This document shows positions 1 through 7,347 of a stretch of 10,338 bases of DNA, piece after piece. This DNA comes from Acidobacteriaceae bacterium. Its GTDB lineage: Bacteria > Acidobacteriota > Terriglobia > Terriglobales > Acidobacteriaceae. Made by a program: the position numbers and the translations under genes. The DNA lies in assembly GCA_003154055.1 (NCBI GenBank), contig PMCH01000074.1, forward strand, positions 6,761-17,098, given 5' to 3'. Within the stretch, counting starts at the first letter, position 1, and each line of letters starts with the position of its first letter. The notes beneath the pieces are model-generated. The model had not been told where the DNA came from, did no database searches, and saw only the letters and a list, made by a program, of their open reading frames with translations.

Positions 1-3000
1 GGATCGAAGTAGTAGCCGCCGGCTTGTTGTGGTTCGAGGCGACGGAAGGGCGCGATTTGATTCGGCTCGCCCGGCGCTTCGAGGTCCAGGCTGCTCATCA
101 GTTCCTGATCACTGGTGGAGGTCAATCGAATCGGAAAGCCCGACTGCAGCGTGAAAATGCCGCTGAGGGCCCACCCATTGGCCAGGTGGCGGGTCCAATT
201 CGAGATCTGCCAGTCAGGAACCTGCCAATACCCGGTGACTACGAACCGGTGGCGGGCGTCAAACAGGGAAAGAGAACGCGACTTCCGTGGATCAATCGGA
301 TTCACGGCGTTTTCGAAACTGGAGGCGTTGTCAATCGACCGGCTCCAGGTGTACGAGGCCAGAAACTGCAGTCCGTGGGAGAAGCGCTGATTTACGAGTG
401 TCTGGAAAGAGTTGTACGACGAGTTCGCAACCGGCATCAGTCCGAAGATGCTGCCGAACACCGGGATGCCGTCGGGCGGGCAACCGACTCCAGTCGAAGG
501 TTCGCAGAGCGGAGACGAGTACTTGCGAAGCCCCACCAGCGTAATCGGACTTGCATTCGGGCCAGTCATGGCCGGCACGGAACCATAGGGCAAGTGCAGG
601 GTAGCGCCCGCGGGAATGGCACCGGCGGGAATGGAGTAAGCACTGTCCGCCCCAAATGGACCGCAAGACAGGCCTGGGATTTGATTCAGGTCGAGACAGG
701 TTTGCGCGTTGCCAAAATTCTGGTCCAGCGATGCCAGGAGCCGATGTCCCTGAGAACCAACGTATCCGAACTGCCAGAGCGTGTCGCGTGACAACTGGCG
801 TTGCACCGTCAGGTGATAGTGTTCCGAATACTGATGGCGCAGGGTCGGAGGGAAATTTCCGAACAGGGTGATTGGACGAAACAGTGCGAAGTCCACCGGG
901 GACCCGGGCTTCGGGTCGAGGAATCCGTGGAATGGATTGGGCGTAATGGAACCGTCCTGGCCCAGAAACGGCGTGTTCAGGAAAACGTTGCTGATCGCGG
1001 TGCTGCCGCCGAACGGCGGTTGCGCGGTGAAATTCTCACCGAGTACCAGTTCCTCGTTGCTGTCATAGAACACGCCCCATCCAAGACGGACGCTGGAGCT
1101 GCCCGGACCACCCCAGATTTTGGCTAACCAGCCCTTGGACCAGTTCGGCGACCATGCCAGGCCGAGGCGCGGGGCAAAAGCCCGCAGATAGTTATTCGTA
1201 AGTCCGGACGGAACTCCGGGATCTCCCGGGAAGACCATGCCCAGAGGAAAGGCGGAGCCGCCGGGTCCCTGCGGAGAGCAGTCGCTGCCCCCCACCAAAC
1301 CCAGCAGCGGGTCGGACGGGTTCAACACGCAAGGATAGATTCCGGTAGCCTGCCCCGGACGAAATGCCTGAATGCGGTGGCCAGCATCGGCTTGAGGCGT
1401 GTTCCACTCCCAGCGAAGTCCGTAATCGAGGATAACGTTCGGCTTCAGTTTCCAGGCATCCTGACCAAAAAAGTCAAACTGCGTAGTGCGCACGTCCACT
1501 GAGTTTGCCGAGCCCTGGGTATAAGAGTCCGGCAGACCAAGAAGGTAGTTGGGGAGGAGGCTGCTGAACCCGACATCGTTGGTGCCGCCGCCAGTGAAGG
1601 AAAATCCGCCGCTTACGTCATAAAAGTACACTTGATGCAGGCGCTGGTTGCGGACGTCGGCCCCAAATTTCAAGGTATGCTTGCCCAGGATTCGACTGTA
1701 GGTTTCCAAACCCTGGTACACATTTCCCGTTTGCGAAAAGTTCCCAGACTGATTGTTGCCAAAAGCAAAGCCCCCCGCCAGGGAGACAAGAGGAACGCCT
1801 TCGAAGCCGGCTCCGTACCCGGGTGTAATTCCAAGGCCCGGATTTGCCGGATCGGCAAAACACTGGCTGGTTGGAACCACAACACACGAGTCCTGCACGA
1901 AATGGGTTCGCACTGGAGACAGCAACTTGCCTTGCCCATCCCGGTAGTAGACAAATCGGATCTCGTTATTGGTCTTCGCGGTCAGAGACCAGACGTGCGA
2001 CAGATTCAGCTGCTGAAAACGGGCTCGTGTGTCGTTGCCAAATCCGGGCAGGTTCGCCCCGCTTGCCAGAAAACGGGAGAAAGGCTCCACGTCAAAGCCG
2101 TCCGCTCCGTAGTAGTAAAGGCTGAGCTGCTGCTGGCTGGTGAGGTTGTGGTCCAGGCGGAATGTCAACTGGTCCTGGCGGACTTTTGCGTTGGGGGCGG
2201 AGCGGAACGTACCGTTTCCCGCGTTCGCCGGCGGAACAAACTGGTTCAGCAGATCGAGCGCAGTGGGATCAAAGCACTCGGACGGAATCTTGTTGCCCGG
2301 AAAAATGTCCGCATAGGCTGTCCCGGCTGCAATCGCCGCTCCGCCCTGGGCCTGCACGGCCGCCGCGCATCCGTTGCGGACGATCAGTGCCTGGGCAACG
2401 GTTGCACTGCTGAGCACGCCGGAAAACGCCAGTCCCGCGGAAAAGTCGCCGGCTCGCTCTTCCGCCGTTGGTACGACCACCGGATCGGATGTGATGCCCC
2501 GCCGCACCCGCCCGCCTTCATACGAAGAAAAAAAGAAAGTCTTGTCCCGCCGGATTGGGCCGCCAAACGTCCCGCCGAACTCGTTCTGTTTGAACGGCGG
2601 AGTCGTCGTGTCGAAGTACCCTTTCGCATTCAGTTCATTGTTCCGGACAAACTCATACGCGCTGCCGTGAAAGGAAGAGGCGCCGGACTTGGTGATCACA
2701 TTCAGCACGGACCCGGAATTGCGGCCCAGCGCTGCTTCGTAGTTGTGGGAGATTACGCGGAACTCGCTCACGGAATCCGGCGAAGGCTGGATGGAAGGAG
2801 AATTCACCATCTGCTCGCCAGCGTTTCCCCCATTGACGTTGGAATTGTTCGAGCGCGAGCGGCCGCCGTTGACGGAAACGACTCCTGGCTGGTTATTGCC
2901 GAAAAACAGATCGGCGCCCAGAGTGCCTTGCACGCCGGGTTGCAACTGGAGCAGGTCAAAGGTATCGCGGGACTTAAGGGGAAGCTGCGTGATTTCGAGG

Positions 3001-3410
3001 TTGCCCATCACTACACCCAATTGAGCGTTCCCCGCTTCGATCATGGTGGCCTTCTGAGCATGGAGCGAACCCTGAGCGTCCTGCTTTTGTGAGAGGACGA
3101 TATCAAGACTTACCATCTGCCCAATGCTGGCGCGGATATTGTTCGCTTCAAATGCCAGAAAGCCGTCCGCCTTGACCTGCAGGTGATAGGCGCCGATCGG
3201 CAGGGAAGCGAATTCAAAATCGCCCGCATCGTCGCTGGTTGCCGCGCGCATGAAGGACGTGTCTTCCGCGGTGATAATGACGAATGCGCTCACCACCGCT
3301 TGGTGAGAGGCATCAGTAACTTTTCCGCGCACCTCGGCAGTGCTCTGCCCCCATGAAAATAGAGCCCCAAACGCCGCGCACACCACGAGCGCTTTCGTTG
3401 CCCACTTCAT
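1..3410 (-). CDS. Oar-like TonB-dependent outer-membrane receptor, C-terminus beyond window
   Basis: The frame stays open from the ATG at 3410 to the left edge: 1136 codons with no stop. Residues 1-22 form a signal peptide (MKWATK, then a hydrophobic stretch ending SWGQS). Residues about 25-106 resemble the carboxypeptidase-regulatory-like beta-sandwich (VRGKVTD, GDFEFASLPIGAYHLQVKADG). A plug follows at about 125-245 (QLPLKSRDTFDLLQLQPGV, VNGGRSRSNNSNVNGG, SGSVLNVITKSG). The rest is beta-barrel with typical phrases such as NEFGGTFGGPI, YGLRWEW near residue 663 and SYTWSRSIDNASS near residue 1019. Family members usually run to about 1100-1250 residues, so only the last barrel strands are probably missing. 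The start is supported by GGGAAGG at 3419-3425, 8 bases upstream; an in-frame GTG 9 bases upstream overlaps this site and is disfavoured. Such receptors import large substrates using TonB-ExbBD energy. The substrate (glycan, peptide or siderophore) cannot be told, and no ExbBD or substrate-processing genes are nearby. Confidence 0.95.
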   Translation of the reverse strand, partial: MKWATKALVVCAAFGALFSWGQSTAEVRGKVTDASHQAVVSAFVIITAEDTSFMRAATSDDAGDFEFASLPIGAYHLQVKADGFLAFEANNIRASIGQMVSLDIVLSQKQDAQGSLHAQKATMIEAGNAQLGVVMGNLEITQLPLKSRDTFDLLQLQPGVQGTLGADLFFGNNQPGVVSVNGGRSRSNNSNVNGGNAGEQMVNSPSIQPSPDSVSEFRVISHNYEAALGRNSGSVLNVITKSGASSFHGSAYEFVRNNELNAKGYFDTTTPPFKQNEFGGTFGGPIRRDKTFFFSSYEGGRVRRGITSDPVVVPTAEERAGDFSAGLAFSGVLSSATVAQALIVRNGCAAAVQAQGGAAIAAGTAYADIFPGNKIPSECFDPTALDLLNQFVPPANAGNGTFRSAPNAKVRQDQLTFRLDHNLTSQQQLSLYYYGADGFDVEPFSRFLASGANLPGFGNDTRARFQQLNLSHVWSLTAKTNNEIRFVYYRDGQGKLLSPVRTHFVQDSCVVVPTSQCFADPANPGLGITPGYGAGFEGVPLVSLAGGFAFGNNQSGNFSQTGNVYQGLETYSRILGKHTLKFGADVRNQRLHQVYFYDVSGGFSFTGGGTNDVGFSSLLPNYLLGLPDSYTQGSANSVDVRTTQFDFFGQDAWKLKPNVILDYGLRWEWNTPQADAGHRIQAFRPGQATGIYPCVLNPSDPLLGLVGGSDCSPQGPGGSAFPLGMVFPGDPGVPSGLTNNYLRAFAPRLGLAWSPNWSKGWLAKIWGGPGSSSVRLGWGVFYDSNEELVLGENFTAQPPFGGSTAISNVFLNTPFLGQDGSITPNPFHGFLDPKPGSPVDFALFRPITLFGNFPPTLRHQYSEHYHLTVQRQLSRDTLWQFGYVGSQGHRLLASLDQNFGNAQTCLDLNQIPGLSCGPFGADSAYSIPAGAIPAGATLHLPYGSVPAMTGPNASPITLVGLRKYSSPLCEPSTGVGCPPDGIPVFGSIFGLMPVANSSYNSFQTLVNQRFSHGLQFLASYTWSRSIDNASSFENAVNPIDPRKSRSLSLFDARHRFVVTGYWQVPDWQISNWTRHLANGWALSGIFTLQSGFPIRLTSTSDQELMSSLDLEAPGEPNQIAPFRRLEPQQAGGYYFD

Positions 3411-3526
3411 CCAAGACACCTTCCCAGCCACTTGCCGGTCCACAGTTCAGGGTAGCGTCCGCTTGGGTGGGCTGGAATGTCACCAAAGTAATCCCATTGG
3501 GCGGAATGGACGTGCTCTTGGAATCT

Positions 3527-3838
3527 TCATTTCCGAATAAAACCGAAGTAGAAAGTGACCAAGAACAGAATGGCGTGAATGATGGAACGCAGGCCGTTAA
3601 CTCCCGGTCCCACCATAAAATGCGTACCAATCAGCGGTATCGGAGTGCCCGTAATGTAGAGGTAAAAGAGTATTCCTGCGCTTACAAAGAACGCGCCTGA
3701 CAGGAACTTACAGACCTCTCTCCATTTTGTCTTCACGCGAGCCTCCGGCTTTTCGAGCACTTTTGCGATCTCCTGCAAATTCCCGTCACGCTCCCAATAT
3801 ATGGCTTTCTCATAGGGTTCAATGGGCTGGAATTTCAA
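3527..3838 (-). CDS. Possible small two-helix membrane protein, unknown function
   Basis: I do not recognise this 103-residue protein. Residues 1-44 are charged and soluble (IYWERDGNLQEIAKVLEKPEA). Hydrophobic segments follow at about 46-63 (FLSGAFFVSAGILFYLYITG) and 83-101 (SIIHAILFLVTFYFGF), ending in the basic tail IRK. The two helices have a polar, proline-containing link, which is unlikely by chance and favours real coding. The start is uncertain. The longest version begins with TTG at 3838, only 12 bases after an in-frame TAG and without a good ribosome binding site. A GTG at 3760 has AGGAG nine bases upstream and would give a 77-residue protein that keeps both helices. Codon third positions are less GC-rich than in the neighbours. 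It lies 116 bases upstream of the receptor on the same strand and could share its transcript, but no functional link is shown. Confidence 0.5.
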   Translation of the reverse strand: MKFQPIEPYEKAIYWERDGNLQEIAKVLEKPEARVKTKWREVCKFLSGAFFVSAGILFYLYITGTPIPLIGTHFMVGPGVNGLRSIIHAILFLVTFYFGFIRK

Positions 3839-3867
3839 ACTGACCCGCTACCGAGCAATCGGCTGGC

Positions 3868-3896
3868 TTGCCCGTCTCTACCCCGGTTGTTAGCAT
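3868..3896 (+). promoter_or_regulatory. Candidate sigma70-type promoter for the aldehyde dehydrogenase
   Basis: TTGCCC (3868-3873) and TAGCAT (3891-3896) each match four of six consensus bases and stand exactly 17 bases apart. Transcription would start near 3903, giving a leader of about 25 bases before the ATG at 3928. This placement is sensible, but the hexamers are weak, so this is only a candidate. Confidence 0.4.
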
Positions 3897-3916
3897 GGAG
3901 GATCTGCACTATTCCC

Positions 3917-3922
3917 AGGAGG
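3917..3922 (+). promoter_or_regulatory. Strong ribosome binding site fixing the dehydrogenase start
   Basis: A perfect AGGAGG lies five bases before the ATG at 3928. It decides the start against two longer in-frame options, TTG at 3868 and ATG at 3895, neither of which has a comparable site. The residues those starts would add do not resemble the family. Confidence 0.85.
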
Positions 3923-3927
3923 CATTT

Positions 3928-5466
3928 ATGGCGACCGATACCCTGACCGGCCCGGCAATATTGGGCGGCACGACCAAAACGCGGGTTTGCAAGAATTTTA
4001 TTGATGGCGAGTGGGTCGAGTCCGTCAGCGGCAACACGTTTGAAGACCGCAATCCGGCCGATACGCGCGAAGTCGTCGCAATTTTCCAGCGCTCGAACAA
4101 GGCCGATGTGGATGCCGCCGTGGATGCCGCCAAGCGCGCCTTCGCCAAGTGGCGGTTGGTGCCGGCGCCCCGCCGCGCGGAGATGGTATTCCGCGCCGCC
4201 GAGATCCTGATCGAGCGTAAGGAAGATCACGCTCGTGACATGACTCGCGAGATGGGCAAGGTCCTGAAAGAAACACGCGGCGATGTGCAGGAAGCGATTG
4301 ACGCCGCCTACTACAACGCCGGCGAAGGCCGCCGTCTGTTCGGTCCGACCGTGCCGTCGGAGCTGCCCAACAAGTTTGCCATGGCCGTGCGGCAGCCGAT
4401 CGGCGTGTGCGGCATGATCACGCCGTGGAATTTCCCGATGGCCATTCCTTCGTGGAAGCTGCTGCCGGCGATCGTCTGCGGCAACACCTGCATCATCAAG
4501 CCCGCGCAGGACACTCCGCTTTCCACTTTCAACCTGGTGCAGGCGCTGACCGATGCGGGCGTACCCAAGGGCGTCATCAACATCGTCACCGGATTCGGGT
4601 CCGAAGTGGGCACGCCGCTCACCGAGCACCCGACGGTTCGCGCCATTTCGCTGACCGGTTCCTCGGCGGTCGGCAAGATTGTGGGCGCGACCGCGGCCCA
4701 GAGCTTCAAGCACTGCTCGCTCGAACTCGGCGGCAAGAATCCCATGATCGTGCTCGATGACGCCAACCTCGAACTGGCCATTGAGGGCGGACTCTGGGGC
4801 GCGTTCGGTACCACCGGACAGCGCTGCACCGCGACCAGCCGCATCATCGTGCAGAAGGGCGTATACAGGGAGTTTATCGAGCACTTTGTGGCGCGCGCGA
4901 AGAAGATCAAGGTCGGTAATGGGCTCGACGAGACGGTTGAGATGGGCCCGGCGGTGAACGAGAACCAGCTCAAGACTGACCTGAGCTACATCGAAATCGC
5001 CAAGACCGAAGGCGCCAAGATGGTTTGCGGCGGCAATCGTCTGGATAAGGGCGAATACCAGCACGGCTGGTTCCTGGAACCGACCGTGTTCATCGACGTC
5101 GATCCCAAGATGCGCATCGCGCAGGAAGAAGTTTTCGGGCCGGTGGTTTCGATCATCCCCTGCGACGACATGGCGAATGCCATCGAGATCGCGAATAACA
5201 TCGAGTACGGGCTTTCGTCGGCGATCTACACGAAGGATGTGAACAAGGCGTTTGCCGCGGTCCGCGATCTGGATGCCGGAATTACCTACATCAATGCTCC
5301 CACCATCGGCGCGGAAGTCCACCTGCCGTTCGGCGGCGTGAAGGCCACCGGCAACGGACACCGCGAGGGCGGCATCGGCGCGATTGATTTCTATACCGAG
5401 TGGAAGGCGGTGTATGTGGATTACTCCGACAAGCTACAGAAGGCGCAAATCGACCGGCCGGAGTAA
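3928..5466 (+). CDS. NAD(P)-dependent aldehyde dehydrogenase (ALDH superfamily)
   Basis: This 512-residue cytosolic enzyme is full length for the ALDH superfamily and oxidises an aldehyde to the acid with NAD or NADP. Visible motifs are the Rossmann-associated ITPWNFP with the oxyanion Asn168, the cofactor-contacting Lys191 in IIKPAQ, SLTGSSAVGK (241-250), the general base Glu266 in SLELGGKNP, the nucleophile Cys300 in TTGQRCTA, and Glu401 in QEEVFGPV. The C-terminal oligomerisation region carries NAPTIGAEVHLPFGG (456-470) and ends in an acidic-basic tail. The style recalls semialdehyde dehydrogenases such as alpha-ketoglutaric semialdehyde dehydrogenase, but the substrate cannot be assigned. 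It appears to be a single-gene unit, with its own candidate promoter and ribosome binding site upstream and a strong terminator just after the stop. No pathway gene next to it points to a substrate. Confidence 0.96.
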   Translation: MATDTLTGPAILGGTTKTRVCKNFIDGEWVESVSGNTFEDRNPADTREVVAIFQRSNKADVDAAVDAAKRAFAKWRLVPAPRRAEMVFRAAEILIERKEDHARDMTREMGKVLKETRGDVQEAIDAAYYNAGEGRRLFGPTVPSELPNKFAMAVRQPIGVCGMITPWNFPMAIPSWKLLPAIVCGNTCIIKPAQDTPLSTFNLVQALTDAGVPKGVINIVTGFGSEVGTPLTEHPTVRAISLTGSSAVGKIVGATAAQSFKHCSLELGGKNPMIVLDDANLELAIEGGLWGAFGTTGQRCTATSRIIVQKGVYREFIEHFVARAKKIKVGNGLDETVEMGPAVNENQLKTDLSYIEIAKTEGAKMVCGGNRLDKGEYQHGWFLEPTVFIDVDPKMRIAQEEVFGPVVSIIPCDDMANAIEIANNIEYGLSSAIYTKDVNKAFAAVRDLDAGITYINAPTIGAEVHLPFGGVKATGNGHREGGIGAIDFYTEWKAVYVDYSDKLQKAQIDRPE

Positions 5467-5469
5467 GCC

Positions 5470-5490
5470 AGCCATCAGCCATCAGCCGTC
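5470..5490. repeat. Short tandem heptamer repeat, three units
   Basis: Two identical AGCCATC units are followed by AGCCGTC, starting four bases after the dehydrogenase stop codon. The last unit lies within the left arm of the terminator hairpin at 5483-5517. Short heptamer arrays of this kind are, from memory, frequent between genes in acidobacterial genomes; that association is not shown by this window. Confidence 0.6.
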
Positions 5491-5517
5491 AGGGTCAGAT
5501 ACTGACGGCTGTTTTTT
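5483..5517 (+). terminator. Rho-independent terminator after the aldehyde dehydrogenase
   Basis: CAGCCGTCAG (5483-5492) pairs perfectly over ten bases with CTGACGGCTG (5502-5511). The loop is nine bases, and six T residues follow at 5512-5517. The hairpin begins 17 bases after the stop codon. It should separate this gene from the TonB-domain gene downstream. Confidence 0.9.
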
Positions 5518-5569
5518 GGCCGCAGGCACTCCTACGTCCATTTAGGTTGCCGGCATGACATGAGTAACC

Positions 5570-5597
5570 TTGTCGCCTGATCCTTGGAACCCATACT
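5570..5597 (+). promoter_or_regulatory. Weak candidate promoter for the TonB-domain gene
   Basis: TTGTCG (5570-5575) and CATACT (5592-5597) each match four of six consensus bases, with a 16-base spacer. The leader would be about 45 bases. A promoter is expected here because a strong terminator lies upstream, but the match itself is modest. Confidence 0.3.
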
Positions 5598-5648
5598 GTG
5601 TTGAGGTAGGCGGATCCGACGATTGAGTATCCCGTTCTGGGTGACAAG

Positions 5649-6035
5649 TTGAAAAGCGACCTCTTTTTTGAAATTTCTTTGCGGAAGCTCGGCGTCATCG
5701 GGAGGCTCGGGTCGGCGACTCTGGCTTTGTTGCTCTGTCTGGCGGCCAGTTTCGTGCCGGTTCACGCCCAGGAAGCACGCCCCGCCGCAAAAAACGGCCG
5801 CAAGGTCGTTGTCACGGTGAAGCCGGAGTATCCTCTGACCTTAAAACGGGCCGGGATCGGAGGCACGGTTCGTCTGCATGCGGTGGTGCTTCCCAATGGA
5901 AACGTGTCGAAGGTCGAAATCATGGGCGGCAACCCCATCCTGGCAGAAAGTGCGGCCAAGGCCGTGATGCAGTGGAAATACGCCCCGGCCGCGTGGCAAA
6001 CCAACGCGGAAGTCCAATTCGATTTCCATCCCTGA
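5649..6035 (+). CDS. Secreted TonB C-terminal domain protein
   Basis: This is a 128-residue protein. Residues about 13-40 form a signal peptide (RKLGVIGRLG, then LALLLCLAASFVPVHA) with likely cleavage after A40. Residues about 52-128 match the TonB C-terminal fold: VTVKPEYPLTLKRAGIGG, VRLHAVVLPNGNVSKVEI, then AAKAVMQWKYAPA. In classical TonB this domain contacts the TonB box of outer-membrane receptors. Here the proline-rich linker is absent, so either the signal segment stays as an anchor with a very short reach or the domain is free in the periplasm. Such proteins are common in acidobacteria and their role is unsettled. The start appears to be TTG at 5649, because the frame has no ATG upstream before a TAG at 5607; GGTGA at 5640-5644 serves as a modest ribosome binding site. 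TTG at 5679 is the alternative but has no such site. Confidence 0.85.
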   Translation: MKSDLFFEISLRKLGVIGRLGSATLALLLCLAASFVPVHAQEARPAAKNGRKVVVTVKPEYPLTLKRAGIGGTVRLHAVVLPNGNVSKVEIMGGNPILAESAAKAVMQWKYAPAAWQTNAEVQFDFHP

Positions 6036-6102
6036 TTTTTCCGCTCGATCTCCCGCCAATTTGCGTTGCCGCCTCCCGTCGTTCCTCCTGGGCAGGCTCT
6101 TG

Positions 6103-6108
6103 TACAAT
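6103..6108 (+). promoter_or_regulatory. Candidate -10 element for the aminotransferase
   Basis: TACAAT matches five of six -10 consensus bases and lies 24 bases before the start codon, which gives a sensible short leader. No convincing -35 hexamer is seen at 15-18 bases upstream, so the gene may instead be read through from the TonB-domain gene, 97 bases away. Confidence 0.3.
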
Positions 6109-6132
6109 CGAGGGCGAAAGTGAGCGACTCGC

Positions 6133-7341
6133 ATGCCTGTCACCCAAGCCCGTGAAATTGCCCCCGCTGTCCGCCTGGAAAAAGTTCGCTATGCGATTCG
6201 AGACTTGGCCAGCGTTGCCGATGAGGTCGCCAAGCAGGGACACAAGATCCTGCCGTTGAATATCGGCGATCCGATCACCTTCGATTTCCAGACGCCTCCG
6301 CACCTGATCGAAGCCGTCTACCAGGCCATGCGCGACGGCAAGAACGGGTATGCTCCCTCCTCGGGCGTCAATGAGGCGCTCCTTGCGATTCGCGGCGAGG
6401 CTGCCCGCAAGGGCATCACCACCGTGCAGGACGTGTTCATCACCACCGGCGTGAGCGAGACGGTCGACATCTGCCTCACCGCTCTGCTCAACCCCGGCGA
6501 CAACCTGCTCACTCCCTGCCCCGACTACCCGCTTTACTCGGCTGTGCTGGCAAAGCTCGACATCGGACTGAATGCGTACTACCTCAACGAGGAAGACGGC
6601 TGGCAACCGGACCTGGAAGACATCAAGCGCAAGATCACGCCCCGCACGCGCGGGATCGTGCTGATCAATCCCAACAATCCCACCGGCTCGGTCGCGACCC
6701 GCAAAATGCTGGAGCAGATTGCGGAACTGGCGCGCCGCCATAACCTGGTGATCTTCGCCGACGAAATCTACGACAAGCTGATCATCGATGACGACCCGCA
6801 CGTTGCCATGGCGGCGGTTGCGCCCGACGTGCCAGTCATCACCTTCGGCGGACTGTCGAAAAACTATCTTGCGCCCGGATGGCGCATCGGATGGGGCATT
6901 GCCAGCGGGGAAGCGTCGGGGATCAAGCCCTATTTGGAGGGCGTGAACAAGTTACTGCGCTCGCGCCTCTGTGCCAACCATCCCGAGCAGTACGCGATCA
7001 AGGTGGCGCTCGAAGGACCGCAAGACCACCTGTTGGAGGTGAAACGCAAACTGCGTTCCCGCCGCGATCTGACCATGGAGTGGTGCGCTGAAACTCCGCG
7101 TGTCAGTTGCGTGGCCCCGCGCGGCGCGTTCTACGCCTATCCGAGTCTGGACATTCCCGAGGGCGACGACGTTTTCGTCACCGAGCTCATCCGCCAGAAA
7201 TACGTGATGGTCGTGCACGGCTCCGGATTCGGCCAGCGGCCTGGGACGAAGCATTTCCGCATCGTCTTTTTGCCGGACGAGAAGACCCTGACCAGCGCCT
7301 ACTCCGCGATCGGAGATTTCCTGCGGGAGCGGTACCGCTAG
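6133..7341 (+). CDS. alaA: AlaA-type alanine aminotransferase (PLP-dependent, fold type I)
   Basis: This 402-residue cytosolic enzyme is full length for class I/II aminotransferases. Such enzymes exchange the amino group between alanine and 2-oxoglutarate, making pyruvate and glutamate. Visible motifs are LNIGDP (42-47) near the N-terminus, NPNNPTG (179-185) with Asn182 contacting the cofactor, FADEIYD (208-214) with Asp210 and Tyr213, FGGLSKNY (238-245) with the Schiff-base Lys243, GWRIGW (249-254), and HFRIV with Arg376, the expected substrate-carboxylate arginine. From memory, phrases such as LNIGDP, FDFQ and VHGSGFG followed by FR.VFLP resemble the Pyrococcus alanine aminotransferase as well as E. 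coli AlaA. The ATG start gives the N-terminal length usual for the family, although the ribosome binding site is weak (GTGAG about eight bases upstream). Specificity for alanine is inferred; another small amino acid is possible. Confidence 0.92.
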   Translation: MPVTQAREIAPAVRLEKVRYAIRDLASVADEVAKQGHKILPLNIGDPITFDFQTPPHLIEAVYQAMRDGKNGYAPSSGVNEALLAIRGEAARKGITTVQDVFITTGVSETVDICLTALLNPGDNLLTPCPDYPLYSAVLAKLDIGLNAYYLNEEDGWQPDLEDIKRKITPRTRGIVLINPNNPTGSVATRKMLEQIAELARRHNLVIFADEIYDKLIIDDDPHVAMAAVAPDVPVITFGGLSKNYLAPGWRIGWGIASGEASGIKPYLEGVNKLLRSRLCANHPEQYAIKVALEGPQDHLLEVKRKLRSRRDLTMEWCAETPRVSCVAPRGAFYAYPSLDIPEGDDVFVTELIRQKYVMVVHGSGFGQRPGTKHFRIVFLPDEKTLTSAYSAIGDFLRERYR

Positions 7342-7343
7342 CG
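7328..7343. repeat. Overlapping palindromes between convergent genes
   Basis: AGCGGTACCGCT (7328-7339) and CGCTAGCG (7336-7343) are perfect palindromes that overlap each other and the aminotransferase stop codon. Only six bases separate the two convergent stop codons. Neither palindrome leaves room for a good hairpin loop and no T run follows, so they are not a standard terminator. Confidence 0.4.
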
Positions 7344-7347
7344 ATTC

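Noticed and set aside
1632..3092. A plus-strand open frame of about 486 codons opposite the TonB-dependent receptor
   Set aside because: The minus-strand frame carries a continuous, recognisable receptor sequence. The plus-strand translation has no family features and no proper gene start.
3835..5361. A long open frame of about 508 codons on the minus strand, antisense to the aldehyde dehydrogenase
   Set aside because: It covers nearly all of a gene with every ALDH catalytic motif intact. Its own translation is rich in Arg, Gly, Ala and His with no recognisable domain. Long antisense frames are expected opposite GC-rich genes.
5920..6801. A minus-strand open frame of about 293 codons across the TonB-domain gene and the aminotransferase
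   Set aside because: It runs opposite two well-supported genes and shows no domain. It is a compositional shadow.
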